The position numbers were made by a program, and so were the translations under genes. The notes beneath the pieces were generated by a model that was given only the letters and a program-made list of their open reading frames with translations, made no database searches and was not told where the DNA came from. DNA of 64,000 nucleotides from Henckelia pumila (lineage: Eukaryota > Streptophyta > Magnoliopsida > Lamiales > Gesneriaceae). The stretch spans positions 145,404,861 through 145,468,860 of the forward strand of contig NC_133122.1 in NCBI RefSeq assembly GCF_033568475.1, read 5' to 3'. Shown here piece after piece: positions 46,550 to 58,942 of this stretch (position 1 is its first letter; every line of letters starts with the position of its first letter).

Positions 46550-47280
46550 ATATGGATGTGTAAAAGTATTATACGAGATATCCTAGTTGAATATCCATTG
46601 CATATATATGACTTAATATTCTTATGTATATGTATTATGTCACGACTTTTATGATGCATACATTTCATGTTGAGCTTATATCCTTGAGGTAGCCTGTTAG
46701 TGATGGTCGCTCAGCTCTCTTCTATTAGTGGATGGTTAGACCTTCTAGCTGCCTCGACATCTACGTTAGTCATGTCACTCATGTATACAATTTATGGCGT
46801 GAGAGTCACATCCTAGTGCGACGACACAAAGTGCTACATATCATATCCCTACTTAACTGATCAGAGTTTGACCGATCTTGATCCTTGGTATCCCGTACAC
46901 TTCCATAAATGCACTATATAGAACATCTGTATTCTCTCGTACAAAGCGTTCTTATCATTCACATCCTCGGTTTTATTCTTGGAAATCTCATTCCACAAGA
47001 CATCTCTCAAGTTGAATGGACACAACATGATCGGTCGTTGAGCTTACCGGAGTAGCTTTGTCTGGAGTGACTTGTGCTATATGTTTTATTTGGGTTTTAG
47101 TACTCTGATTTCGATATATTTATATAACATTTGGTTATTTACGGTTTTAGCCTTCGATTGGATTGTATTATGATTAAGTATTCGTTTTTATCTAATTATA
47201 TTTTAATTAAGTTGATTGTATGTTATTAAGTTCTGTTTGGTAGGTGGTTCGAGAGGAACTACCACATTAACTAAGTAAAT
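46550..47280 (+). repeat. Gypsy-type LTR remnant
   Basis: CATTTCATGTTGAGCTTATATCC, GATGGTCGCTCAGCTC and a closing GAGAGGAACTACCACA resemble the corresponding part of the Tekay-like LTR. The solo LTR at 43,411 appears inserted at its left side. No coding capacity. Confidence 0.4.
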
Positions 47281-47864
47281 TAGTTTTCTAAAAATAATTA
47301 TTTAACATTTAGATTCTAGTTTTTTAGTCTATTTTCACGCTTATGGACGAAAACTATTTCATTTTTTTTTTCGAAAATTAGGTCAAAACTCAATTGCTTT
47401 TTATAGTTACATAAAAAAAAAAAAAAGTGCAAACAAAAGAAGACTCTATACATCTAAATATACGTATGATACATTGATACTTTTCTATCAAGGGGTGTCC
47501 AAGTTGATGAAGTAAATGAACTCTTGGTAGATATCAGGAGTTCAATTTTCTTCACCAACACTTTCTTGCACTAGCTTATCACACAGGGCTTGCCTAATGT
47601 GGTTTACTTGGTTAGCGTAGTATGCAGAATATTGCGTTAATCTGGAGGTTTATCCAATGCGTACCGAAAGATAGCGGCTGCGGGTTTCCATGTCATAAAA
47701 AAAATAAGTGTGATACTTTTTTTTCCCAACAAATGGAGTTGTTCAAAGTTTAAAATGTTATTTAAAAAAAATTGTACTATCATATTTATATTTTATAGAC
47801 AATTTATATATATTTTATTACATTTTGAGAGAAATTTGATATGTGTACATATATAATATATGTA
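47281..47864. other. AT-rich spacer
   Basis: No supported gene or repeat apart from A/T runs. Confidence 0.5.
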
Positions 47865-48227
47865 TGTATATCAGTTTTGATCCCACGCACCATCCACGTG
47901 CACCCATGTCCAAAATAACTCCGATTGCCTTGAAATTTTCACGGTAGGATCGTCTCGAAAATGCGAATCCAACGATTTATCATATGATACAAATTTCAAT
48001 CTCGATGGTCGGAGATGTTAAGATGACCGAAAATTACATATTTCACATGATTTTTGGTCATCTTCAAATCTGCGACCACTGAGATTGAAATTTATATCAT
48101 ATGATACATCGTTGGATTCTCATTTTCGAAACGACCCTACCGTGTAAATTTCAACGCAATCGAAATTATTTTGAGCACAAGTGCACGTAGATCTCCGCAC
48201 GATGTGTGAGATCAAAACTGATATACA
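47865..48227. mobile_element. Foldback MITE with arms of about 170 bp
   Basis: Outer ends TGTATATCAGTTTTGATC and GATCAAAACTGATATACA are exact inverses. Inner blocks also mirror (CGAAAATGCGAATCCAACGA against TCGTTGGATTCTCATTTTCG). The whole unit would fold into one long hairpin. Confidence 0.85.
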
Positions 48228-48259
48228 CTCAGAAAATAATGATATATATATATATATAT

Positions 48260-48398
48260 AGTTTTGCTATGCTGGCCACCTCCATGCCCACCTATAAGGT
48301 GGCAATCATTCAATGGATGAGATGAATCATATACAAATAGTTCATCCAATGGATGATTGTCACCTCATAAATGGACATGAAAGTGGACAACATAGCAA

Positions 48399-48402
<4 letters not shown>
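48260..48402. mobile_element. Hairpin MITE within TA repeats
   Basis: AGTTTTGCTATG...CATAGCAAAACT with arms near 65 bases (GTGGCAATCATTCAATGGAT against ATCCAATGGATGATTGTCAC). It is flanked on both sides by (TA)n, the target of TA-specific elements. Confidence 0.8.
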
Positions 48403-48434
<32 letters not shown>

Positions 48435-48720
48435 TTTTTGTGAGTATGGGTTCTCGAGTAATTAAGAGCATGACGTGGAGGATCTCAACCACCAAATCTC
48501 CAAACCCATGATTGTGAATTAAAAAAATTGGTTGTCTGGATCTCGAACAATTAAAAAAAATAAAAATTCGCTACGTCATCAAATAATGTAGAGATAAGGA
48601 TTGTATGCACATTTAATTCCCGTGGGCCAAAAATATCCGAGTATTTAATCATTCGACGAGTCATACCAAAATAATATATAACTATTATCTATTTCAACGC
48701 CTTGTATGCTTGCTAAATAC

Positions 48721-49347
48721 CAAGGTTCTAAGAAGTGTGAAGCGTGACGAAACGTTATGGTCAAGCTTCAAGTTTTACAAGCTTAAGCGAGTTTAGAACA
48801 ATCTTAATTGTGAAAAAGCGTTTTTCATTTTTTTATAATTTTAATTATATTAAATTAAATAATAGAATAAATAACATATAAACTTAAAAATTTTAAGAAT
48901 AAATAAATAAATTTTTAAGTTATAAAAAACGTAAGTATCAAAATAACAAATTATCTAGAATAAAATGTTTGTGTTAGATCAGATTTCATCTCTTAATCGC
49001 AAAGACTAAGAAAGAAAATGTACGAAACAAATTTAATTTTGATGTATTTAAATGTTTTTTTTTAAAAAACAATATATTATTAAATATTTATCATTTAAAA
49101 TAAATATTAAAAAAATTAAAAAAATTAAAATTTTAATTAAATATTTTTTTAAAAAAGTATATTTTTTCACGTTTTTTTCGAGCTTTTTTCCGCTTTTTTC
49201 GAGATTTTTTACGTTTTTTTGCGCTTAATATGATCAATCAAGGGGTTGACAGTTTTTTTCACGCTTTTGTCCAAAGCGAAACTTTTTGCTCACGCTTCAC
49301 GCTTAATCGCGCTTAAGCGATGCTTTTTCGCGCTTTTTAGAACACTG
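48721..49347. mobile_element. hAT-like MITE with 8-bp duplication
   Basis: Ends CAAGGTTCTAA and TTAGAACACTG are near-inverses. Flanks are CTAAATAC at 48,713-48,720 and 49,348-49,355. The interior holds GCTTAAGCG/CGCTTAAGC subterminal motifs and long A/T runs. Confidence 0.82.
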
Positions 49348-49355
49348 CTAAATAC

Positions 49356-49752
49356 CTATCGGTGTTTTTTGAACGCCGTTGTACGTTTGTATAATCGTTT
49401 TTAAAGTTAATTTGATTTATTTATTTATATTAAAATGCAGGCAACTCATAATTATAAAAATTAGTGAATAGAATTGCCAATCATGCCATTAGCTTGAAAG
49501 GATACGAAGAATTATAATGCAATTCAAGAGTGGTATTATTGTAATTTAAGTTATGTGTCAAATCGCTTCAACAAAATAATGGCACACTTTTCAATAAGTG
49601 GCCTGTATAGATAGATAGATAGATAGATGATAATTTTTATTATATTTAAATTAACTATTTTTTCGTGTTTTTATTAGGAGTGATATAGTACTCCCAAAAT
49701 TTTAAAAAATAAATAAAAATAAGATTGAAATATTTAAAAATGAAAGCTATTT
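49356..49752. other. Spacer with (GATA)n microsatellite
   Basis: A (ATAG)n tract lies at about 49,607-49,628. No gene seen. Confidence 0.6.
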
Positions 49753-50950
49753 TAGGGGGAAAAATTGTGTTGGAACTTACGGAGTTTTTATTTTGGAAAA
49801 TTCACTAATCAACTAATCTTGTCCAGATTCGAGTGCACAAACGTAAACTGAACGAGTCATCGAAGCTAAACTGAAGTCTCGAAGCTAAACTACATACATA
49901 AACTGAGTTGACTATTGACCAAAGCTCAACCGAAGTGAATGAGGTAATATAAGAAAACTGTGTCAGTTGATCAGAGTCAAACTGCATCAAAGCTAAATCG
50001 AAGACCATCTAAATGCTCAATTGAATCAGTCATCAGACTGAGTGATTGCTTCACCGGCTTGACCCTTGCGGATAAGATCAAACGTATAGACCAGAAGCCG
50101 CAAAAGCACAAAGCACAAAGCACAAAGCACAACAGTGTACGATGTTGTCAAAGAATGTCTGCGAAAAAGACAAGCGAATAACTTTGATTTGATTTTGAAA
50201 GAGTCGTTATCTGCCAAGTATAAATACTCATTCAAGATTCTTGAGGAATCATCTGACTCAATTAAGGATTCTCGCATACACATTTAAGCTATCATATGTC
50301 TTCCTTCAGTTTACCCACTCGGTCGAGAAAACAAGTAGAAGCACTTCAAAGTTTATTACAAAAAGAGTCAAAGAACACAAACATACGCTTCAAGTATATC
50401 ATATCAGTGAGGATCATTTGTTGCCAAGTGTTGAGTTGTAACAAGTGTTGTATCTGTAGTTTATCAGTTAAGGTACTACAAACCTCGTTGTAACAAGAAT
50501 CAGTCGAGGGCTGAGTTCTTGAGTGTTTAGGAGTTTTGGGATAGGCGATTGTGTATAAGTCCTAGTCTTGGAGTTGTCTGTTGCAAATTGATTGTAATAG
50601 TCAAAGTTTTCTAGAGTGAATCCTTCCGAGGTGAAAGAATGAGTGACGTAGAAGACTTTGAAATCTCTGAATGTCCATAAACAAACCCTTGTGTCTCTTA
50701 ATTTTCAGTACATCACTCTGACCTACTCACGATTCCATTTGATCTCTGTTCTAGTCTGTTAGTCGATCTCATTCCGTATTTTTTAAGTTGATTGATTAAC
50801 ATAAACATGCTAGAAATAAATTATTCAATTGACCAACCTCAACTGAAATCTATCTAGAAGATTAAGAGGTCAACTACTATAGTGACCTACCCAACCGATT
50901 ACCCCCCAAATCCGATCCCATCAAATTGTTAAAAGGAGTTTCATTAATGA
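49753..50950 (+). repeat. Copia (SIRE-like) 3' LTR with polypurine tract
   Basis: TAGGGGGAAAAAT (49,753-49,766) looks like a polypurine tract directly before an LTR start TGTTGGAACTTAC (49,768). A TATA box GTATAAATAC lies at 50,218-50,227, and the text GAATCCTTCCGAGGTG is typical of SIRE-type R/U5. The right end is uncertain and no internal coding region remains to the left. Confidence 0.55.
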
Positions 50951-52465
50951 AAATAGTTATATAATAAAGCAATGATTATAATTTTTAATAATATTTAGAC
51001 ATCAACTTTAATTATATAAAAATATAGTATATTATAGATTTTTTTAAAGAATATAGTATAGATATTCGATTGTTTAATACGTAGTTATATATTATGTTTT
51101 TTTAAAAAAAAATGTAGTTACATAAGGTATCACTTCAATTAATTTTGATGTGTGTTCTGAAATTTTTTTAACATTTTGATCATATGCAAATTGCGATATA
51201 TAAACATATACTAGTGAGTCATCGTGACACATGAAATACATATGATCTGTAGGGAAAAAAAATGAGAAATGGAGTTTTTTTAAAATAAAAACTTATGTGA
51301 GACTATCTCACGAGTCAATTTTGTGAGACTCTGACCTGCTCCAACTCATGAAAAGTAAATTTTTTTTTTACACAAAAACTCCTATATATGAGACGATTTC
51401 GCAGGTCAATTTTATGAGAAAAATCTCATATTCAACTCGATCCATTAAAAAGTATAATTTTTATACCAAAAATATTATTTTTCATTGTAAATATGGGTCG
51501 GATTGAACCGTTTCATGTATGTATATCCGTAAGACCGTCTCACATGAGATCTAACCTACTTTTTATGTCAAAAATATTATTTTTAATTATAAATATATAT
51601 TGAATCCATTCATCTCGAAAAAAAAACCTACTTGTTTTTTTAAAAAAAAAATTAGAAGGAAAGTTGGAAATTTTACAAATTGAAATTGTATTACAAAAAT
51701 AGGATGCAAACGAGAAAAATATGAAATATAATTTAAAGTTGAATGGTTGATTTTGGAATTACAAAAAACTTATCAATATATCAAAGTTTTTTTTCTCCAA
51801 TAGTTCCTCTAGGTTTACCCTTAATTAATACTTATGTCCTTCTGCATTTATTGTGTGCTTATATGGTTCAATAAACACAATAATATTGTTATTTCCAAAT
51901 TAATATGTTTCTCATATTTTTATATTAGGAGTAATATAGTTATCTAAAAATTTAAAATATACAGAATAATTACATGATTAAATTTAAAAAAATATATAAA
52001 AACACGATCACAATATTTAAAAATTTTAAATACATTACTGGATACTCCCAATAATCATAAGGGATTCAAGTCTATACATTTGTCTGTTGTTAGTCCATTG
52101 CTGTAGAGAGCTCACAACTTGAGCACATTCGCTACTAGCCCAGTAACCTCGTGCAAGTGCTCGCCCTCGAGACTATGGTTAGAAATACTAAATATAGACT
52201 AAGTATCTCGAAATCCTTTAAATTTGTATCTAAATATGAGGATTTTTGCCCATATTTTAAGGCGAGGGATCGGTGGATCTGATCTATGTTCGGTGGATTC
52301 GACCTGTGCATGCTTGCCAGCACTTTGACACATTTTTGGACAGGTGAGGTCAATATATCCAAACTGGGATCCGAAGATCCGATCTGCACATCATTTTCCA
52401 CGCGTAAAAAGTATTTTGACACGTCAGAGGTCCGAAGAGTTCAATAAATCCGGACTGGTTCCATC
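50951..52465. other. AT-rich spacer with a Mutator-like repeat
   Basis: 51,290-51,560 contains GTGAGACTATCTCACGAGTC and its mirror GACCGTCTCACATGAGATC, the widespread dicot MULE-type repeat, here decayed. 52,240-52,440 contains repeated GATCCGA/GGATC motifs. No gene is supported. Confidence 0.5.
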
Positions 52466-53055
52466 TAGATGTGTCAAAATGGGCTAGGTTCGTCGGATTG
52501 ATCTGCCCGCCATACAAAACAGATTGTTGGGTTGAAAATTTCCCAACCCGTCTGATGGTGGGTTGTGGGTCGGCCCACCAAAACCCGTCAAATTACACGT
52601 AAGCACGTCGTGTTGGCCCCCTCCGTCACTTAAAATTAGAGCTGTCAGAGTGGATTGATCCCGCTGGGTTGACCCGCCCCCTCTCCCCCCCCTCACCCAC
52701 CCACCGGCCCAGCTACATAGGTGAGGGCCAACCAACCCCAACCCGCTAAATATAACTAAAAATTGGCGGGTTGGCCCCCCACCACATCGCCAAATGGGCG
52801 GATTGGGTTGATAATTTCTCAAACCGCTTAAATGGTGGGCTGACCCACCCCACCCAGCCAACTGACGGGTTTTGGTGGGCTGCAGGTTGGCCCGTCCGGT
52901 CAGCCCGTTTTGACAACTCTACCTAAAATAGGTGGGCTGAGTTGGTGTTTTTCCAACCCGCCTAGAAGGTTGGCACACCCGTCCCGTCCTGCTTAATGGT
53001 AGTTTGTGACGGGTTGTGGGTTGGTCCGTCCAGATAACCCATTTTAACATATCTT
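52466..53055. mobile_element. Outer hAT MITE of a nested pair
   Basis: Ends TAGATGTGTCAAAATGGGCT and its diverged inverse (AACCCATTTTAACATATCTT) are flanked by GTTCCATC (52,458-52,465) and GTTCCGTC (53,056-53,063), an 8-bp duplication with one change. Confidence 0.78.
52637..52921. mobile_element. Inner hAT MITE inserted in the outer one
   Basis: Ends TAGAGCTGTCA and TGACAACTCTA, flanked by CTTAAAAT and CCTAAAAT (52,629-52,636 and 52,922-52,929). Rich in CAACCCGC/GCGGGTTG subterminal motifs. Confidence 0.82.
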
Positions 53056-53218
53056 GTTCCGTCCTTCCAAGCTTTTCTAGACCTCAAGGACCGTCATGAC
53101 CATTTTCGAAAGTTTTAGAACTGATTTTTCACAAATAATGACCCCGTAACCTTTTTTCCACTTTAAACATTTTTTTTGTCATATTAAACATGTAAAACGG
53201 AACTCGAGACACATTACA

Positions 53219-54210
53219 TGTCTCACCCGCCCATTTAATTTAGATATATCAGAGTAACTGCGGAAACAATGCAAATTACTGAACCGAAAGAACACAATCG
53301 GTAAATAAACCCAAATAAATTCAACCCAATCGAATTAACTTAATACAAGTAAAATAAAACCTAGTAGCTAACCCTGCAATCCTGCCTTGGTCACCACCTA
53401 ATATCCAAATCCTCGGTAGAACTACCTGCAACTGCCCCGTCAAATGGGGTGTCCAAAAAACATAGGAACATGGATGCTCAGTACAAAAGTATGAGTATAC
53501 AAATACTATATGAGTATGAATGTAAGAGTACGTGTACCAAGACTCGAGGTCAAGAATCATTGATCAAAAACATACTCGGGCCCTAGGTATGTAGCACTCT
53601 ACGCCATCGCACCAAAAGGTGGCTCACATACCCAACAGTGGATACAGGTGACCTGATCACGAATCTACGTGTCCAACTATCCACTAACAGGATAGGGTAA
53701 TAACTCTACTACATGATATTACAAGGCTACTAGCTCAAGATGATCATGCATGAAGCATAATAGCGTGACATAATATATGCAGATAAAATCATGTCATATA
53801 AATAATGCAATACATAATACATGCATACTCAGTCAGGGTATCTCGAACAGTAATTTTGTACCTTAATAGTTGTCCTAGATGTCCTATCATCTATAATTCA
53901 TCACTACAAATCGTGATAACCATGCATTACTCATAATGCTCTAAAAGTCTTAGCCAAGCTAATAGATACTCTCTAATTTTAATAAGGATCTTGGATTATA
54001 CCTGTATCCGTCGTCATCCCTCTGATGTCGATAGACCCCAAACTTGGGAACAACTCCGCTATGACCCCGGAGATGCTTCGCCAAGGCCCGGACCACGCCT
54101 AAATAGCTAGAAACCCCTAAAATGGTCTAATAAACGAGAGGAAGACTTGTGAAATTGGTGCAAAAATCTGAAGTTCGGACCTCTTATTTACATACGGAGA
54201 TCAAAATCAA
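53219..54210 (-). repeat. LTR-A, left part (minus-oriented, Tekay-like), interrupted
   Basis: Minus-strand end is GGGCGGGTGAGACA. It contains the conserved box GGACACCCCATTTGACGGGG (minus strand, 53,435-53,454) shared with the complete Tekay-like LTR. It stops where LTR-B begins and appears to resume at 63,364. Confidence 0.6.
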
Positions 54211-55126
54211 TGTAGCGACCCAACCCGGATCCACTACCTAATCAGAGTTAGAGCATAATTAAGCATGCATTCAACAGTAATTAAAATAATCATTCTGGAA
54301 GACTTCAATAAAAGCTCACCGGCAGAATACAACCGACTAAACAAATTCGATTATAAAACCCAATCGAATAATCTTAAAATAAAACCTACAACTAAATCCC
54401 GTTGTCTTTACTTGTCGCTAGTCTCTCCAAGCTACTGGTGCGATACCCGCACCTGCACCTGCCCCGTCGAATGGGGTGTCCAGACATATAGAAAAATACT
54501 GGATGTGAGAGACTACGCTCAATACGAAAGCACGGGTAAACATACAAACATGATGCATGCAAATGAGTATGATCGGGTATCCATATCTGGGATAACTGTA
54601 TACAAACTGCTCAGACAAGCGCCTAGGATATGAGTAGTAACACTTGAGGAATCAAACCCCTGGTCACATCCCTCATTTCCATCGGACGTGGACCATATCC
54701 CCCAGATTCCAGTGTCGGCTAACCCATCGGTCGCAGGGCACTCGACATCAACCGTCCAAACAGGGCTGAGCGGCCATACATGGCTCATCTGAAAAGATGT
54801 ACAAGAACAATATGATGCACAGGCCGCATAATAATCCATGCAAAACAAAGCACATAAATGCAACAAATAAGCATGCATACCCGCTGGCAATCTCAGTCAG
54901 TACTTACATATCTTACTAAAGGCAGTCCTAGTAGTCCCACTCTAGGTTCCAGCCTATATATCATCAGCTCTACAATGCAAATTACTCATGCATTAAAATC
55001 CTTAACTAATCTATTGCATACTTCCAAATAATTTTAGGAGACCATAGCTATATCTGCGTCCGTCATCAGCCCGTTGATGGCGATTGCCTCAAAACTCAGC
55101 CACGGCTCCGCTACGACGCCGAGATC
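54211..55126 (-). repeat. LTR-B, left part (minus-oriented, Tekay-like), interrupted by a complete element
   Basis: Plus-strand start TGTAGCGACCC is the minus-strand LTR end. The minus strand reads GACTGAGATTGCCAGCGGGT near 54,880-54,900, as in the complete element (GACTGAGATTGCCAGCGAGT). The conserved GGACACCCCATTCGACGGGG box is at about 54,463-54,482. It is cut at 55,126 by the Tekay-like insertion and resumes at 62,810. Confidence 0.78.
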
Positions 55127-56619
55127 TGTAGTAACCTAGATTTCATTTTAAGATAATAATATGATAATCATGATTAAGGGTCCAGTCTTAACTGCTGAAC
55201 TGATGAGCAGCTAGGGAAACATGAGTAGCTAGGGAAATATGAGCAGCTAGGAAAACATGAGCAACTAGGGAATTTGCTGCTAGGGATTATACAGCTAGGG
55301 ATTCTTTAGCTAGGGAATTCTCTTGCTAGGGATTCTACAGCTAGGGAATTTTGCTGTTAGTCTGTTAGGAAATTTCGTTACTAAGGAAGTTTGAAAAGTT
55401 GCTAGGGAATCCCGACCTGCTGCTAGGGAATCCCTCACTGCTATTAGGGAAGCCCGAACCCTCCAGGACAGGTAGGCAGGTGTGTGGACGCTTGCATGAA
55501 TGACAGTTGGCGCCTAAGCATGAGCTGTCAATAATGGTAGTGACTCAGCTCAAGCATCTGATACGTGGCGTGCTTATAGGAGCTCGACGTCTCGACGTCA
55601 GCTCAAGAATCCCGATCACCCCAAATATTTGTCTATAAATAGGAGCTGGGGATTCAGTTATTTTTCACATCACTTCCATCTCACTTCATATCTTTGCCCG
55701 GAAAAGAGTAGCTCGGGAGCTCGGGAAAGAGTAGCTCGGGAATTCGGGAAGGAATAGCTCGGGAAGGAAGAGCTCGTGGTTGGACCAAGAGACTAGTTCG
55801 GGTCAAGCTTGAGACCAGGTCAGGTCGGGAGTTGACCTAGGACAGCTAGGGGTTGTCTTTTTCCAGCTTATTCAGACTTCGGTGTTAAGTACGTACACAT
55901 TGACTGAGATTGCCAGCGAGTATACATGTTTATATATTGCATTTATTTGGCATTATTATATGGCATGATGTATGATTTACCGTTTTCCATATTCATATGT
56001 CATGTGCATATACACGTTGAGCCTATACCTTGTTATACCTGATTATAGAGCCGCTTAGCTCTATACTCGATAGTCTGTCACTTAGAGTACCGCGACGGCG
56101 GGGGCATTTATGTCTGTCTACTCTGGTGTACTAGACGAGTGTGGTTGCACCCAGAGGTTGATCCGTGTGGTGGCAGCATTCATGTGGCGCCGGTACTGAG
56201 CATGACTTTTCGGATGACCCTTTACCAGTCATCATGTTGCATGCATTATATACATATGTTTACTCATGTCTATGTACTGGGCATTAGCGCTCACGTCCTA
56301 GTTGTTATCTTGGACACCCTATTCCACGGGGCAGGTCGCAGGATGGACGGAGCTGGTAGTTCAAGGCAGGACTAGGGAGCAGGGGCCTTGAAGAGTTAGT
56401 TATACAACAGGATTCGATGTAGCTGTATAATGTTTACTTTTAAGATTTTCGATTTGGTTGTATCACTACAGATTTAAGCTTGGACTTATTTTACTAAGCT
56501 GATATGTAAATTATGGTTATGTTTCCGCACGTTTTACTCTGCTAAGTATTTTATTGTATTAAGTTTAATGCATGCTATTAGTTACCAGTTAGTAGGTGAT
56601 TCCATGCAGGGTCACTACA
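55127..56619 (+). repeat. Tekay-like 5' LTR
   Basis: TATA box TATAAATA at 55,634-55,641. U3 holds over a dozen GCTAGGGA(A/T) repeats at 55,205-55,460. The leader holds AGCTCGGGA repeats at 55,705-55,770. The conserved box GGACACCCTATTCCACGGGG is at 56,312-56,331. Confidence 0.95.
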
Positions 56620-56623
56620 TTTT

Positions 56624-56635
56624 TGGTATCAGAGC
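56624..56635 (+). other. Tekay-like primer-binding site
   Basis: TGGTATCAGAGC lies four bases after the LTR, complementary to initiator tRNA-Met. Confidence 0.93.
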
Positions 56636-56728
56636 ATGCATAGATTTTGGGATTAGTACTTGGGATTTAGTTTAGTCTTGAGTAATTCTTGCACATTTGA
56701 GATTTTAATGTGCAATTCTTTTCAGGAT

Positions 56729-57620
56729 ATGGCTGACGAGAGTCACGGTAGTGTTGGCCAGGGAGGTGGTCATCATCATCGTCGCCATCATCATCAGGAT
56801 GATCGACATCGTCCTCATGAGGGTAGACGTCGCTACACTATTAATAAGTTCATGCAGGTAGGACCGAAACCCTTGGTGGGAGGCGAGAATCCTGAACAAG
56901 CTAGAAGCTGGATGTCTAAACTCGAGAGTACTTTTCGAGCTTTCAAGTGCACTGAGGAGCAGAAACTGGAAGTTCTAGAATTCGTTCTAGAATATTGAGC
57001 ACGTTTTTGGTGGGATGCCAAGGCTGCTCAGGCACGTACTGAGAGAGGACAGGTGACTTGGGGGGATTTCTGTCGGGAGTTCCAGAAATTGTATTTTCCT
57101 CCGGCTGTTCGCCAAGCACGATCGATGGAGTTTCTTACTCTGAGGCAAGGATCAATGACTATTGATCAATATCAGCAACGATTTGATCTGCTACCTTTCA
57201 GTCCTCATATCAATGAGAGTGATGTGTCGAAGTATGATATCTTTCTACAAGGTTTGAACCAAGATATCTACTCACAGGTTGTCGTATGTGATGACCCGGT
57301 ATCTTATGAGACTTTGGTGAACCGTTGCCGTCTTGTGGAGACTAGCAATAGACGGGGACACCTGATGATGCCAGCACAGCCTAGTGGATCTTTTGAGCCT
57401 CGAGCTCAATCTGTTGTGCCATCTGTACCTACGTCTTCTTCTACTCCTACTACTTCGTCTGGTTCTCGTGGTTCACGAGGTACATTCCTCTTTGGGAAGA
57501 AGAAGAAGAAGGAGGAGTTTTGTAGCCACTGTGGTGGGAAGCATCCTGCAGCTTCATGTCGGAGAGCTACTGGTGCTTGTTATATTTGTGATCATCAGGG
57601 ACATCTGCGGAGAGATTGTC
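56729..57620 (+). pseudogene. Tekay-like gag
   Basis: The ATG at 56,729 starts MADESHGSVGQGGG, followed by a His/Arg-rich stretch and the gag core ([55 protein letters not shown]). A TGA at 56,996-56,998 interrupts it in frame. A CCHC zinc knuckle ([14 protein letters not shown]) is near 57,580-57,620, with [13 protein letters not shown] before it. The particle protein packages element RNA. Confidence 0.93.
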
Positions 57621-57779
57621 CTCAGCGCATGGGTTCTGCTGGTGGATCGGGATCACAGATTGGATCTCAGGCTTTTATTGTTCCACGTCAGCAGCCAGCA
57701 CCACAGAGTTCTTCTGGTTATTGTCCCCAGACTCAAGGGCAGATATTTGCTCTGTCTCAGGAGCAGGCTACTGAGGGAA

Positions 57780-58940
57780 GCGATCGCATGTTGGCTGGTA
57801 ACTTTTTGTTATGTGGTATTCCTGCACTTGTCTTAATTGATACTGGAGAATCGCATTCCTTTATTTCTAGTCGCTTTGTTAAGAGACATATATTACCTTA
57901 TGTATCATTAGATATGGATTTAGTTGTATCTACTCCGTTGGAGCAGGAGGTAGTAACTAAGCGTCTAGTGATGGGTTGCCTTCTGGAGTTTGAGGGTAAT
58001 GTGTTATTGGCTAATTTGATGATATTAGCGATGACATATTTTGATTGTATTTTGGGAATAGATATGCTGACTTTATATCACGCTACTGTGGATTGTTATC
58101 AGCGTCTGGTACAGTTTTATCCTGTTGAGGGTGATAGCTGGTATTTTTATGGTGAGGGTGCGCGACCTCCGATGCCACTTGTTTCGGCTCTGAAGGCATG
58201 TCATGTCTTGGAGTCAGGTGGGGAGGGCTACCTCATCTATGCAGTTGACATGTCTACGAGTAGTCCGGGTATTGATCAGCTACCGGTTGTCAGCGAGTTT
58301 CCTGACGTATTCCCTGATGAGATTCCTGGTTTTCCTTCGGTTCGAGAGGTTGAATTTGGTATTGATCTAGTACCAGGAACTACGCCTATATCCCGAGCAC
58401 CTTATCATCTGGCACCGTCAGAGATGAGGGAATTGAAACAGCAGTTACATGATCTTCTTGAAAAGGGATATATTCGTCCGAGTGTTTCTCCGTGGGGAGC
58501 ACCTGTGTTATTTGTCAAGAAGAAGGATGGATCGATGCGATTATGTATTGATTACAGGCAGTTGAATCGTGTCACCATCAAGAATAAGTATCCTTTGCCG
58601 CGGATTGATGATCTGTTCGATCAACTACAGGGTACTTCTGTCTATTCTAAGATAGATCTGAGATCTGGATACCATCAGATGTGGGTACGAGACTCAGATA
58701 TTTCTACGACTGCTTTCAGGACCAGATACGGGCATTATGAATTTTTGGTGATGCCATTCGGTTTGACGAATGCACCGGCAGTCTTTATGAATCTGATGAA
58801 TCAGGTATTTTGAGAATATCTGGATAGATTTGTCATCGTCTTCATAGATGATATTCTTGTCTATTCTCATGACAAGGATGAGCATGCACAACATCTAAGG
58901 ATTATTTTATAGACGTTACGAGATAAGCAGCTGTATGCGA
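57780..58940 (+). pseudogene. Tekay-like protease and reverse transcriptase
   Basis: The protease motif [13 protein letters not shown] (about 57,823-57,861) retains Asp-Thr-Gly. RT motifs are [39 protein letters not shown] and [11 protein letters not shown]. The catalytic block is FIDD at 58,841-58,852, Phe for the common Tyr. In-frame stops are TGA 58,811-58,813 just before the catalytic block and TAG 58,910-58,912 after it. Confidence 0.93.
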
Positions 58941-58942
58941 AA

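Noticed and set aside
54265..54890. Open frames on both strands in LTR-B
   Set aside because: They overlap LTR sequence shared with the complete element and have no domain.
56139..56375. 78-codon frame repeated in both Tekay-like LTRs (also 62,324-62,560)
   Set aside because: Its conservation reflects LTR identity; no known protein and it lies after the LTR TATA box in leader sequence.
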